Positions 23,525 through 32,316 are shown, counted from the first letter of the stretch. The stretch: DNA of 64,000 nucleotides from Natrinema gari JCM 14663 (GCF_000337175.1 NZ_AOIJ01000030.1:413-64412), one strand, 5' to 3'. A program made the numbers and translations. Notes: a model not told the origin generated them from the letters alone.

Positions 23525-25027
23525 ATGACCGACTGGACCGAGACGTACCGTCCGACGACGCTGTCGGAGGTACGCGGCAACAACAAGGCCCGCGACCAAC
23601 TCGAGGAGTGGGCCGAGACGTGGGACGACCACCGCAAGTCGGTGATCGTCCACGGCAGTCCCGGCGTGGGGAAGACCTCCGCCGCCCACGCGCTGGCCGG
23701 TGACATGGGGTGGCCGGTGATGGAACTCAACGCAAGCGACAGCCGCGGGGCCGATGTCATCGAGAAGATTGCCGGCGAGGCCGCCAAGAGCGGGACCCTC
23801 ACCGGCGGCGAGGCGGGTCGCCGGCTCGTCGTTCTCGACGAGGCGGACAACTTCCACGGGAACGCCGACTACGGCGGGTCTCGAGAGGTCACGCGCGTCG
23901 TCAAGGACGCAAGCCAGCCGATCGTCCTCGTCGCAAACGAGTTTTACGAGATGAGCAAATCGCTGCGAAACGCCTGTGAGACGATCGAGTTCCGCGATGT
24001 CTCGAAGCGGTCGATCGTCCCCGTCTTGCGGGACATCTGTCGGCGCGAAGGAGTCGAATTCGAGGAAGAGGCCCTCGAGAAGATCGCCGAGTCGACCAGC
24101 GGCGACCTGCGCTCGGCGGTCAACGACCTGCAGGCGGTCGCCGAGGAGGCCGAGCGCCTGACCGTCGACGACGTGGTGACGAGCGAGCGCGACACCACCG
24201 AGGGGATCTTCGATTTCCTCGACGAACTGATCAAAGAGAAGGACGCCGAGGGTGCGCTGCGGGCCGCCTACGACGTCGACGAGACGCCGGACGATCTGCT
24301 CAACTGGATCGAGGACAACGTGCCGAAAGACTACGAAGGGGCCGAACTCGCCGACGCCTACGAGTTCCTCTCGAACGCCGACCGCTGGCTGGGGCGGGTC
24401 CGGGCGACACAGGACTACTCCTACTGGCGGTACGCGACCGACAACATGACCGCCGGCGTCGCCGCTTCGAGACGGGGCGAGAAGGGCGGCTGGACCCGCT
24501 ACGGCCCGCCGAGCTACTGGTCGAAACTCGGCCGTACCAAAGGGACCCGGAACACCCGCGATTCGATCGCCGAGCGCATCGCCGAGCGGGAAGGCGCAAG
24601 CGTCGCAACCGCCCGCCGGGAGATCCTCCCCTTCCTGTCGGCGATGACCCACCACTGCAAGAACCGGGCACTGACCGTCCGCATGGCCGCGGCCTACGAT
24701 CTCGACGAATCCGAGGTCTCCTTCGTTACCGGCAGCGGATCGGACACCAACAAAGTCGAATCGGTCGTCGCGGACGCCGCCGAACTGAAAGCCGAAACAG
24801 CGGTCGAGCACTCGGGCACCGCCTTCTTCGAGGCCGAGCGCTCGAGCGATGACGACGGGACGGCCGCCGCTGCGACCGACGACAGCGGCGACAGCGACGA
24901 CTCGAGCGGGCAGCAGGCGCTCACGGCGGCGACATCGGACGAGAGTGACACCGGCTCCGTGTCGGACGACACGTCGTCGGCCGACGACCCCGACGACGAT
25001 CAGGCCGGGCTGAGCGACTTCATGTGA
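23525..25027 (+). CDS. rfcL: Replication factor C large subunit
   Basis: 500 aa from the ATG at 23525. The AAA+ clamp-loader core shows Walker A GSPGVGKT (residues 44-51), Walker B LVVLDEADN and the RFC motifs YRPTTLSEVRGN and NDLQAV. A middle lid/collar region and an acidic low-complexity tail follow. The chain ends QAGLSDFM, a C-terminal PIP box (Q-x-x-L-x-x-F) that docks on the PCNA clamp. With RfcS subunits it loads PCNA onto primed DNA. The product of this gene is essential in archaea. Confidence 0.97.
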   Translation: MTDWTETYRPTTLSEVRGNNKARDQLEEWAETWDDHRKSVIVHGSPGVGKTSAAHALAGDMGWPVMELNASDSRGADVIEKIAGEAAKSGTLTGGEAGRRLVVLDEADNFHGNADYGGSREVTRVVKDASQPIVLVANEFYEMSKSLRNACETIEFRDVSKRSIVPVLRDICRREGVEFEEEALEKIAESTSGDLRSAVNDLQAVAEEAERLTVDDVVTSERDTTEGIFDFLDELIKEKDAEGALRAAYDVDETPDDLLNWIEDNVPKDYEGAELADAYEFLSNADRWLGRVRATQDYSYWRYATDNMTAGVAASRRGEKGGWTRYGPPSYWSKLGRTKGTRNTRDSIAERIAEREGASVATARREILPFLSAMTHHCKNRALTVRMAAAYDLDESEVSFVTGSGSDTNKVESVVADAAELKAETAVEHSGTAFFEAERSSDDDGTAAAATDDSGDSDDSSGQQALTAATSDESDTGSVSDDTSSADDPDDDQAGLSDFM

Positions 25028-25168
25028 CCGGCGTGCCGTCGGCGGCGCACCGACACCGGGTGACGGCGGGGCGGCGTTCGGATACCCTCGCCAACATATG
25101 TCTACATATTGACTGACCGGCACTATTACGTCGCTGAACGATGAGTGTACCTCTTGGTGACCCGCCGA

Positions 25169-25366
25169 ATGACTAACCCACATAGCTGCCCGCTCTGTAC
25201 GGAGACGTACGACGACCGCAACGCCCTTCGCGTCCACCTCGAGGTGACCCACCGGAAATCCGAGGTCGTCTCCTCTCTGGTCGAACTCGACGCGGCAGTG
25301 ACCGATATGTCGTCCGACCACGAGTCGACGACGGTCGACGAAGAACCACAGGCGCCGTCCGCCTGA
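25169..25366 (+). CDS. Small C2H2 zinc-finger protein
   Basis: 65 aa from the ATG at 25169 (GTG starts at 25145 and 25157 are also in frame). It contains one C2H2 finger, CPLCTETYDDRNALRVHLEVTH, with spacing C-x2-C-x12-H-x4-H, followed by a short helix and an acidic tail. Short single-finger proteins are common in haloarchaea and their targets are mostly unknown. A TATA-like CACTATTACG lies upstream at about 25121. Confidence 0.8.
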   Translation: MTNPHSCPLCTETYDDRNALRVHLEVTHRKSEVVSSLVELDAAVTDMSSDHESTTVDEEPQAPSA

Positions 25367-25383
25367 GCGAGTGCGAATACGGA

Positions 25384-26091
25384 TCAGCGGTCTTCTACCG
25401 GGAGTCGATCACGAAACGCCGCCGACAGTGCGTCGCTGACGCCCGCAGCGAGGGCAGGCGGCTCGAGATCGCCATCGGTTTCGGTCCCATCCAGCGGCGG
25501 GACCGTCGTGACCGGGTAGCCGGTCATCCGCTCGAGTTCGTCGGGATTCGTCCGCTCGGCGGTCGTTTCGCCTGCGTACTCGTTGACGACGATCCCACAG
25601 ATATCGATGTCCCGGGCCTCGAGCGCATCGACCGAGAGTGCGGTGTGGTTGAGTGTGCCCAGTCCCGACCGCGTGACGACGACTGCCGCGGCCGCGAGGT
25701 CGGCGACGAGATCGAGGACCTCCCGGTCGCCGGCCAGCGGGACGCGGAGGCCGCCGATCCCCTCAACGACCGGGACCGGGGTCGCCTCGATCTCCCGCTC
25801 GCAGGCCACACGGAGCGCCTCGTAGGAGAGGTCCTCCCCGGCAACCTCGGCCGCGACCCGCGGTGCAAGCGCTGGCTCGAGATAGCGGGGACAGGTCGCG
25901 GCCGCCGGAGCGCCACAGGCCGCGGCGACGAACGCCGCGTCGTCGTCCGGCGGATGCCCGGTCTGGGCCGGTTTGATCGCCCGTGCGTCGTAGCCCTCCT
26001 CGCGGAGCAGGCGCGTGAGCCCGGCCGTCACGACGGTCTTCCCGACACCCGTTCCGGTGCCGACGACGGCGATCGGTTGCCGGGCGCTCAC
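25384..26091 (-). CDS. bioD: Dethiobiotin synthetase
   Basis: 235 aa, starting at a GTG (26089-26091) that overlaps the bioF stop as GTGA. The P-loop VVGTGTGVGKTVVTAGLTRLL (residues about 9-29) and the following AIKPAQTG (the K-P-x-Q-T/S-G motif) define BioD. VPVVEGIGGLRVPL (E-G-x-G-G) and LGTLNHTALSVDALE are also in place. It forms the ureido ring of dethiobiotin from DAPA, CO2 and ATP; in BioU pathways it is reported to accept DAPA carbamate. It is the last gene of the biotin operon. Confidence 0.95.
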   Translation of the reverse strand: MSARQPIAVVGTGTGVGKTVVTAGLTRLLREEGYDARAIKPAQTGHPPDDDAAFVAAACGAPAAATCPRYLEPALAPRVAAEVAGEDLSYEALRVACEREIEATPVPVVEGIGGLRVPLAGDREVLDLVADLAAAAVVVTRSGLGTLNHTALSVDALEARDIDICGIVVNEYAGETTAERTNPDELERMTGYPVTTVPPLDGTETDGDLEPPALAAGVSDALSAAFRDRLPVEDR

Positions 26092-27311
26092 AACAGTCCG
26101 ACCTCCTTGCCCGCGGCACGAAACGCCTCGAGACAGGCGATGATGTCGCTCCGATCGTGGGTAGCCATCGGAACGACGCGGATGCGACTGGTTCCCTCCG
26201 GAACCGTCGGCGGCCGGATCGCCGGCGCGATGACGTCCCGTTCGCGGACCCCGTCGGCGAGCGTGATGGCGTCCTTGCGGTCGCCCACGATGACGGGGAG
26301 GATCTGGGAGTCGCCCCACACTTCGAAGCCCATCGATTCGAGGCCGTCCCGGAGATGGGCGACGTTCTCCCAGAGTCGCTCCCGGACACCGCCGTGACGG
26401 GCGACGTGGAGCGCCTCGCTTGCCGCTGCGGCCGCCGGCGGCGCGAGCCCGGTCGAGAAGACGAACGAACGCGCGTCGTTGAGCACGCATTCGATCAACT
26501 CCGCGCTGCCGGCGATATACCCGCCTTGACTGGCCAGCGCTTTCGAGAGCGTCCCCATCTGTACGTGGACGCGGTCCTCGAGCCCTTCCGCCTGAACGAC
26601 GCCGCCGCCGTTCGCGTAGAGGCCGGTCGCGTGGGCCTCGTCGACCATCACCCACGCGCCGAACTCCGCGGCGGCGGCACAGATCGCATCAAGGGGCGCG
26701 ACGGTGCCGTCCATGCTGAACACCGAATCGGTGACGATCAGCCAGGACTCGTCGGCCGGCTCCCGGCCGTTTCGAGCAGCCCGCTCGGCCCGGTCCGCGA
26801 GCTTCGATCGCAGGCTCGCCGCATCGCAGTGATCGTAGACGACCGTCTCGGCGTCCGTGAGTCGACAGCCGTCGATGATGCTCGCGTGATTCAACTCGTC
26901 GGAGAAGACGATGTCCGGCTCGAGCGCCGTGATCGTGCCGACGTTCGCGGCGTACCCCGACGAAAAGGCCAGCGCGCGCTCGGTGCCTTTCACCTCGGCG
27001 AGTTGCCGCTCGAGGTCCCGGTGGACCATCGTATCGCCGGTGACGAGTCGGCTCGCCCCGGCACCCGTCCCGACGGTCGCGGCGGCCTGCCGGGCCGCGT
27101 CCTGTATCCGCTGGTCGTCGGTCAATCCCAAGTAGTTGTTCGAGGCGAAGACGAGCGCCTTCGCCGTCTCGAGGACGGGCAACTCGCCGCCCGATGGCTC
27201 GGCGAAGTAGCCGTGCTCGGCAACCCGGTCGACGGGCGAGAGGGTACGTTTCAAGTCGTGCTCCTCGAGCGTCTCGAGTCGGTTCTCGAGGTCGAACCCG
27301 CGGTCGGCCAT
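26088..27311 (-). CDS. bioF: 8-amino-7-oxononanoate (KAPA) synthase
   Basis: 407 aa from the ATG at 27309-27311 (MADRGFDLENRL); an ATG 24 bp upstream is the alternative. It is a fold-type I PLP enzyme of the alpha-oxoamine synthase family: FASNNYLGLTDDQRI, GAGASRLVTGD, DELNHASIIDG, WVMVDEAHATGLY (Asp on PLP) and the Schiff-base lysine in GTLSKALASQGGYIAG. In this context it joins pimeloyl thioester to alanine to give KAPA. Its stop overlaps the bioD start by 4 bp. Because the related 2-amino-3-ketobutyrate ligase looks similar, the assignment rests partly on the neighbours. Confidence 0.93.
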   Translation of the reverse strand: MADRGFDLENRLETLEEHDLKRTLSPVDRVAEHGYFAEPSGGELPVLETAKALVFASNNYLGLTDDQRIQDAARQAAATVGTGAGASRLVTGDTMVHRDLERQLAEVKGTERALAFSSGYAANVGTITALEPDIVFSDELNHASIIDGCRLTDAETVVYDHCDAASLRSKLADRAERAARNGREPADESWLIVTDSVFSMDGTVAPLDAICAAAAEFGAWVMVDEAHATGLYANGGGVVQAEGLEDRVHVQMGTLSKALASQGGYIAGSAELIECVLNDARSFVFSTGLAPPAAAAASEALHVARHGGVRERLWENVAHLRDGLESMGFEVWGDSQILPVIVGDRKDAITLADGVRERDVIAPAIRPPTVPEGTSRIRVVPMATHDRSDIIACLEAFRAAGKEVGLL

Positions 27312-27455
27312 TCGGCTAAACCGACTCAGCGCCATGGTTTGATTCTCACGGTTCGGATCGAGTGGCCGGATCGGCGTTGCTGCGGCTCGAGGAGCCCGAT
27401 ATGCGATAGTTCCGGGTGGCGTCGTCGTCTCCCATCGAAACGACCCCCCACGGGG

Positions 27456-28514
27456 TTAGAAGCCGGGCAGCAGGTCGGCCGGGCCGAAGACGCCGTACTC
27501 GCCCGCTCGGTTCCGGCGGACGCCGGCTTTCAGATAGCCCAGCGCGGGCCCGTTGACGTTGGCCTCCATGCTCGTGTCGTCGCCCAGTTGGAACGTGTTC
27601 GTCGCCGTCTCGCCGTCGAAGGTGCGGCCGGTCACGCGAACCGTCGTCGTCGTCGGCTTCTCGTCGTTGCGAACGTCGAGAACCCCGCCGACGGTGACGT
27701 CGTCGGCGTCACAGACGCCCGCGCGCTCGAGCAGGACATCGTCGGCGTGTTCCATGTCCTCGAACTCGATGACGCCGTCGTGGTCGTCGATGATGGCTTC
27801 GATCTCGGACTCGGAGAGCGCGCGCGCGGTTTCGATGTCGTACCCGGGCAGGTGGGCGATGTCCTCGCGGACGGTGCCGCGGTTGTCCTCGTATCCGGAC
27901 TTGAGACCGACGCCCCACCAGATGTCGACGTCAGTGACCTCGACGAACGACTGGGCGGCTAGCGCGGCGGCACCGGTCAGCAGGCCGGGTGTCGCGCCCG
28001 CCCCGCAGATGAACGTGATGCCCGCGTCCTCGAACTCGTCGCTGCGCTCGTCGAGCATGTCGATCACGCGCGAGCGCTTGAGCACGTCGATCATGACCCC
28101 GGAGTAGCCGCCGTCGACGAATCGGTCGGCGGTGCGGGGAATGAAGTCGTGTTCGTAGTTCGGCAGCGCCAACAGCACGGCGTCGATCCGGTCGCCGCGG
28201 TCGATGATCTCCTGAATGGCGTCCTCGCTCGGACGGGCCTGACTCGAGGCGACGACGCCCCTATCCTCGCCGTGTTGTTTGACGCCGCTCTCGGCGGTCG
28301 CCGCGCCCGTGCCGCCGTCGGTCGCGACCTCGCTGTCGATGTTCCCTTCCGTCGCCGCCAGCAGTTCGTCGACGTCGAGGCCGTCGAAGTCGATGGCGAC
28401 GCCGTGGCGGTCACACGCCGCGACGGGCGTCAACGCGTCCTTGTGCTGGCTCACTTCGAGCGCTCGTCGGCCGATACCTCCGGTTCCGAGTACCGCAAAC
28501 GTGATTTCGTCCAT
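27456..28514 (-). CDS. bioU: BioU-like saccharopine-dehydrogenase-type oxidoreductase of the biotin operon
   Basis: 352 aa. The N terminus EITFAVLGTGGIGRRALEV is a Rossmann NAD(P)-binding motif (G-x-G-x-I-G). Further on are DAVLLALPNYEHDFIP, MIDVLKRSRVIDML, ITFICGAGATPGLL and a C-terminal strand-rich half. Such proteins are usually labelled saccharopine dehydrogenase-like. The gene lies between bioB (30 bp upstream) and bioF, and no bioA is in the operon, which is the context of BioU. BioU, first described in cyanobacteria, replaces BioA in turning KAPA into DAPA. The cyanobacterial enzyme sacrifices its own lysine; whether Lys146 or another residue plays that part here is unknown. Confidence 0.75.
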   Translation of the reverse strand: MDEITFAVLGTGGIGRRALEVSQHKDALTPVAACDRHGVAIDFDGLDVDELLAATEGNIDSEVATDGGTGAATAESGVKQHGEDRGVVASSQARPSEDAIQEIIDRGDRIDAVLLALPNYEHDFIPRTADRFVDGGYSGVMIDVLKRSRVIDMLDERSDEFEDAGITFICGAGATPGLLTGAAALAAQSFVEVTDVDIWWGVGLKSGYEDNRGTVREDIAHLPGYDIETARALSESEIEAIIDDHDGVIEFEDMEHADDVLLERAGVCDADDVTVGGVLDVRNDEKPTTTTVRVTGRTFDGETATNTFQLGDDTSMEANVNGPALGYLKAGVRRNRAGEYGVFGPADLLPGF

Positions 28515-28544
28515 GGATGTCGATGTGCTGAATGCGTCGTATCG

Positions 28545-29648
28545 TCAGTCGTCGCTCGGTTCCGCGCCCGCACTCGCCGTCTCGGTCGCCGAGTCCGCCG
28601 CCTCGCTGTGACGGGCCTTGACCGCTTCCGGATCGAAGTCGTTCGTGTCCGTATTGGGCTCCAGCCCCGCACGCTCGACAATCTCCAAGTCCTCGCCGGG
28701 TGACTGCCCGCCGGTCGTCAGGTAGTCGCCGGTGAGGAGACCGTCCGCGCCGGCCTCGAGCGGCAGGTGCTGCTCGTCGGGTGCCAAGTTGACCTCACGG
28801 CCGCCGGTCAGGCGGACCCGCGACTCGGGGTGGAGCAGTTTGTATACCGCAACCGTCTTGACGATCTCGTCGGTCGAGATGTCGACTCCTTGCTCGGCCA
28901 GCGGCGTTCCCGCGACCGGATTGAGCACGTTCACCGGCAGCGAGGAGATCCCGATGTCCTGCAGGGCGATCGCGGCCTCGACCCGGTCGGTCGGCGTCTC
29001 GCCCATCCCGAGGATCACGCCCGCACAGAGGTCCATCCCGGCCTCCTTGGCCACCTCGAGGGTCTCTACCCGGTCCTCGAAGCTGTGCGAATCGACGATC
29101 TCGGGGAAGTAGTTCGGCGAGGTCTCGATGTTGTGATTGTAGTGATTGATCCCTTCCTCGGCGAGGATCGCGGCCTCTTCCTCGGTCAGAATGCCCAGTG
29201 AGGCGTCGACCTCGAGATCGCACTCGTCGCGGACGCGGCGGATCGACTCGAGGACTTCTTCCCACTCGTCGGGGCGGTGTTCCTTCGAGACGCCCTTCTC
29301 GGCGACGACGATGCCGAACCGCTGGGCACCGTCGCGTTCGGCCCGTTTCGCGGCCTCGAGGATCTTCTCGGGGCCGAGGAAGCCGTAGGTGTCGATGCCG
29401 GTGTCGAAGTGGACCGACTGCGCACAGAAGCCACAGTCCTCGGCGCAGTTGCCGGCCTTCGCGTTGACGATCGAGCAGGCGTCGACCGTGCCGTCGCCGA
29501 AGTGATCGCGTACGGCCGCACCCGCCTCCGCGAGCGCGTCGGTCGGCTGGGCCATCAACGCGACCCCGTCGGTCCGATCGAGCCGCTCGCCGGCCATCAC
29601 CCGCTCGAGCGCGTCGTCGACCGTCTCGTTTCCAGTCTCGTAAACCAC
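28545..29648 (-). CDS. bioB: Biotin synthase (radical SAM)
   Basis: 367 aa from the GTG at 29646-29648, chosen because the TATA box (29671-29680) lies about 27 bp upstream, making this a leaderless start. The radical-SAM cluster motif is CAEDCGFC (C-x3-C-x2-C) followed by AQS. Also present are YNHNIETSPNYFPEIV and AGVILGMGET, plus VNVLNPVAGTPL, all typical of BioB. It inserts sulfur into dethiobiotin. First gene of the operon bioB-bioU-bioF-bioD. The C terminus has an extra acidic low-complexity tail. Confidence 0.96.
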   Translation of the reverse strand: MVYETGNETVDDALERVMAGERLDRTDGVALMAQPTDALAEAGAAVRDHFGDGTVDACSIVNAKAGNCAEDCGFCAQSVHFDTGIDTYGFLGPEKILEAAKRAERDGAQRFGIVVAEKGVSKEHRPDEWEEVLESIRRVRDECDLEVDASLGILTEEEAAILAEEGINHYNHNIETSPNYFPEIVDSHSFEDRVETLEVAKEAGMDLCAGVILGMGETPTDRVEAAIALQDIGISSLPVNVLNPVAGTPLAEQGVDISTDEIVKTVAVYKLLHPESRVRLTGGREVNLAPDEQHLPLEAGADGLLTGDYLTTGGQSPGEDLEIVERAGLEPNTDTNDFDPEAVKARHSEAADSATETASAGAEPSDD

Positions 29649-29669
29649 GCTATGATGTGTGGTTAACAA
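29638..29669 (-). promoter_or_regulatory. BirA-type operator over the bioB start
   Basis: On the minus strand the site reads TTGTTAACC, 14 bases, GGTTTACGA (half sites 29661-29669 and 29638-29646). This is the architecture of the BirA operator, whose consensus is TTGTAAACC-N14/15-GGTTTACAA, with related TTGTTAAC forms in archaea and Gram-positives. It begins right after the TATA box and covers the transcription and translation start of bioB, so a bound repressor would block initiation. No birA gene is in the window. Confidence 0.82.
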
Positions 29670-29670
29670 G

Positions 29671-29680
29671 ACTATAATGA
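29671..29680 (-). promoter_or_regulatory. TATA box of the biotin operon
   Basis: Minus-strand TCATTATAGT, centred about 27 bp before the GTG of bioB. That spacing puts the transcription start at or next to the GTG, giving a leaderless mRNA. Confidence 0.7.
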
Positions 29681-29782
29681 TTGTGGATTTTCACGGTGGG
29701 TGACCCGTCACGGTCCGTCTCAGTTGTCGCCTTCGTCGACCGCACCTGCGTCGATCGCTGTCAGGTGGTCCGAGTCGACCCG

Positions 29783-31033
29783 TTACCGCGGTGTCTCCGC
29801 GCCCCACTTCTCGAGGGCCGTCGCCAGTTCCGCGTGGTCGTCGGCGTAGGTCTCGAGGTCCGTGCCCGCCATCGAGGCCTCGACGGACTGTCGGAGCGCT
29901 TTCGCACCCGCGTGCGTGCCGTCCGGGTGGCCGTGGATGCCGCCGCCGGCCTGCACGATGATGTCGGTTCCCAGCGCGTCGATGAGTTGATCGACCACGC
30001 CGGGATGCAGTCCGCCGGAGGCGACCGGGAGGACGGGCCTGAGACCGTGACAGTCGCTCGTGAGCCACTCGTTGATCCCCGGCGTGTCCTCGTTCGCGAG
30101 CTTTCCCAACCCCGCGGTCCCGGTGTGGATGTGGTCGACGCCACAGAGGCGGGCGATCTGGGCGATGACGCGCATCGATACCCCATGGTGGTCCAGTCGG
30201 TCGAAGGCGGCGTGCATCGCGCGGTGGGCGTGGATCGCCAGCCCGTGGTCCTCGCAACGCTCCCGAACCGACTGGACGGCCGCCCAGCCACAGGTGATCA
30301 CGTCGACCATGACGAACCCGCCGCCGTGTTCGGCGACGAGGTCGACCCGCTCGAGCATCTCGGTGGTCTCGGCGGTCACGTTCACGAGGTAGTCCTTGCG
30401 CTCGCCGGTCTCCTCCTGGGCGCGGTCGCGGGCGGCGAGGCTCTCGGCGAGTCGGTCCGCGAAGGGGTTAAACGCCTGATCGGTGAGGTTCTCGTCGTCT
30501 TTCAGCAGGTCGACACCGCCGCGCCAGGCCTCCTCGCCGATCCGGGCATGGGCGTCGGTCGAGAGGCCCACCTTGGGTTTCGGCACCGTCGCCAACACCG
30601 GCCGCTCGCCCGCGTCCAGTTTCTCGCGCGCGACGCTTGGCCCGAACTGCGGGCCCGGGAACCCGCTCGTGATCGATTCCGGCCAATCGCAGTCCTCGAG
30701 TCGGATCGAGTCGACGGCTTTCATCCCCAGGATGTTGCCGGCGATACACGAGAGGATCTGGGGCATGCTGCCGGCCTCGAACAGTGCGGTCGGGTACGCG
30801 ACCGTAACCGTCCGTCCGTCAATGCCACAGGCGACTGCACCGAGCTCCGTGAGTTCGTCCTCGTCGACGTGTAAGGCGGCCCAAGTGCCGTTCGATGACT
30901 CCGAGGCGACGCGACTCGCCGCCGCCTCCATCGACATCCCCGCGGCCGGTTCGATCGTGAATTCACAGACTAGTTCCGTCCCAGCGGGCTCGTATCCGAG
31001 GTCCAGAAAGTCGTCGTACTCGATCCCTGTCAT
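29783..31033 (-). CDS. rbcL: Type III ribulose-1,5-bisphosphate carboxylase
   Basis: 416 aa from the ATG at 31031-31033, about 30 bp after a TATA-like element on the minus strand (31060-31067); an ATG at 31048 is the alternative. Active-site segments are all present: KPKVGLS, the carbamylated lysine loop GGVDLLKDDENL, HAHRAMHAAF, HIHTGTAGLGKLA, SGGLHPG and GGGIHGHPDG. This is the archaeal form III, which acts in the AMP/nucleoside degradation route by turning ribulose bisphosphate into two 3-phosphoglycerates, not in a Calvin cycle. AMP phosphorylase and ribose-1,5-bisphosphate isomerase genes are not in the window. Confidence 0.95.
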   Translation of the reverse strand: MTGIEYDDFLDLGYEPAGTELVCEFTIEPAAGMSMEAAASRVASESSNGTWAALHVDEDELTELGAVACGIDGRTVTVAYPTALFEAGSMPQILSCIAGNILGMKAVDSIRLEDCDWPESITSGFPGPQFGPSVAREKLDAGERPVLATVPKPKVGLSTDAHARIGEEAWRGGVDLLKDDENLTDQAFNPFADRLAESLAARDRAQEETGERKDYLVNVTAETTEMLERVDLVAEHGGGFVMVDVITCGWAAVQSVRERCEDHGLAIHAHRAMHAAFDRLDHHGVSMRVIAQIARLCGVDHIHTGTAGLGKLANEDTPGINEWLTSDCHGLRPVLPVASGGLHPGVVDQLIDALGTDIIVQAGGGIHGHPDGTHAGAKALRQSVEASMAGTDLETYADDHAELATALEKWGAETPR

Positions 31034-31307
31034 GATACCGTCCGACATACGACGCGTCGAGTAATAGTGCTTGTGCCGGCTCCCGGCGAGTCGCTACGAA
31101 TGGGCAATATATGCCGACTTTAGCCACGAACGACGATTTTCCCGATTGTCTCTCGTTCCGCTCGTATTCTGCCCGATCGTCAACCCCAACCACCATCGAT
31201 GGCCGCTAACGGCCAGTACACTAATATTTCACTTCCCAAATCTATCGCGCCGGGAAAAATTCCGAAAATTAAAGTCGTGTGATAATCCACTAGTAGCAAG
31301 CGGGTTC

Positions 31308-32192
31308 ATGACAGATAGTACGACAAACAGTCCGGGCGACAGTGGGTTCGACGTGGATGCGAGCACCGACGAGCTGTTCGGGGACCTCGAGGAAACCGAC
31401 ACGGGAACTGGGCAGCGAACGGAACGGGAGGACGACGCCGACGGTGACGAGCCGGACGAGGTCGAAGACAGGACGGCCGCCGAAGTCTTCGATCAGCTCC
31501 GTGCCGAAACCGCGGACGAGGGCGGTACCGACGACGTGCTCGCGGACGAAACGCCGGACGACATCATCGCGAGCGCGGCGGAGCCGGACCCCGACCCGGC
31601 GACGCCCGTCGACGACGACCTGCTCGCTGACGAGGACGAACTCACGGATCTGCTTCTCACTGGCCGCACGAAAGACGGGGAATTCCTCTGGGTCGACACC
31701 GCTGATTCCGACGACCGACGGGACGACGAACCCGACGATTCCACTCCCCCCACGACTGCGGAGTCCGACAGCGGCGACACCGAGACGCCGACCGCCGAGA
31801 CACAGGCCGACTCACGGACTGCGACGACGACCGCCGGGTCCGTGGAGCCCTCCGACGGCGACCCCACCCTCGAGCACGGGACGGACAGCGCCGTCGAGCC
31901 CGACGCGGCTGCGGTGACCGAAACGGACGCGGAGAGCGACGCCGACGCCACACGCGATACGAACGCCGCTCCGGAGACGCCGTCGGACGCGGATGCCGAC
32001 TCGTCGGTCCAACGCGACGAGGCGGAGTCGCGTCTCGAGGACGGGACGGATGCATCCGCGGTCGACGGTCCCGACACGGCCGACCGCGATACCGATGCCG
32101 ACGGGAGTGATCTCGATGCGACCGAGACCGAGTCCGCGGCCGACGACGACGCGGCGGGACTGCTCGGACGAGTGCGGTCGCTGTTCGGCTGA
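31308..32192 (+). CDS. Highly acidic low-complexity protein with amphipathic C terminus
   Basis: 294 aa from the ATG at 31308, in a strongly AT-rich upstream context. The sequence is dominated by D, E, T, S and A. Short ordered islands occur at DELFGDLEET, AAEVFDQLRAE, DELTDLLLTGRTKDGEFLWVDT and the very end, AAGLLGRVRSLFG, which would form a basic amphipathic helix. Most of the chain should be disordered even in high salt. The pattern of an acidic spacer with a terminal binding helix suggests an anchor or scaffold, but no homologue is recognised. Confidence 0.7.
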   Translation: MTDSTTNSPGDSGFDVDASTDELFGDLEETDTGTGQRTEREDDADGDEPDEVEDRTAAEVFDQLRAETADEGGTDDVLADETPDDIIASAAEPDPDPATPVDDDLLADEDELTDLLLTGRTKDGEFLWVDTADSDDRRDDEPDDSTPPTTAESDSGDTETPTAETQADSRTATTTAGSVEPSDGDPTLEHGTDSAVEPDAAAVTETDAESDADATRDTNAAPETPSDADADSSVQRDEAESRLEDGTDASAVDGPDTADRDTDADGSDLDATETESAADDDAAGLLGRVRSLFG

Positions 32193-32316
32193 TCGTTCCG
32201 AGCCCTCGAACGCGCGCCGCGAACCCGCGTCCGGTCGCCGAGAAATCCGCGCCGTCCGTATCGCGACGGCCCGGAACTGACCCGTTGTCCTTCTCGTCCC
32301 GTCGCCTCGAGTCCAA

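Noticed and set aside
23495-25321. 608-codon minus-strand open frame across rfcL
   Set aside because: Antisense shadow of rfcL; no recognisable domain and unusual composition.
26092-26655. N-terminal extension of bioD over bioF
   Set aside because: The extra 188 codons overlap bioF; BioD family proteins begin a few residues before the P-loop, matching the GTG at 26091.
26157-27962. 601-codon plus-strand frame across bioF and the BioU-like gene
   Set aside because: Antisense to two genes with unmistakable motifs; composition typical of a shadow frame.
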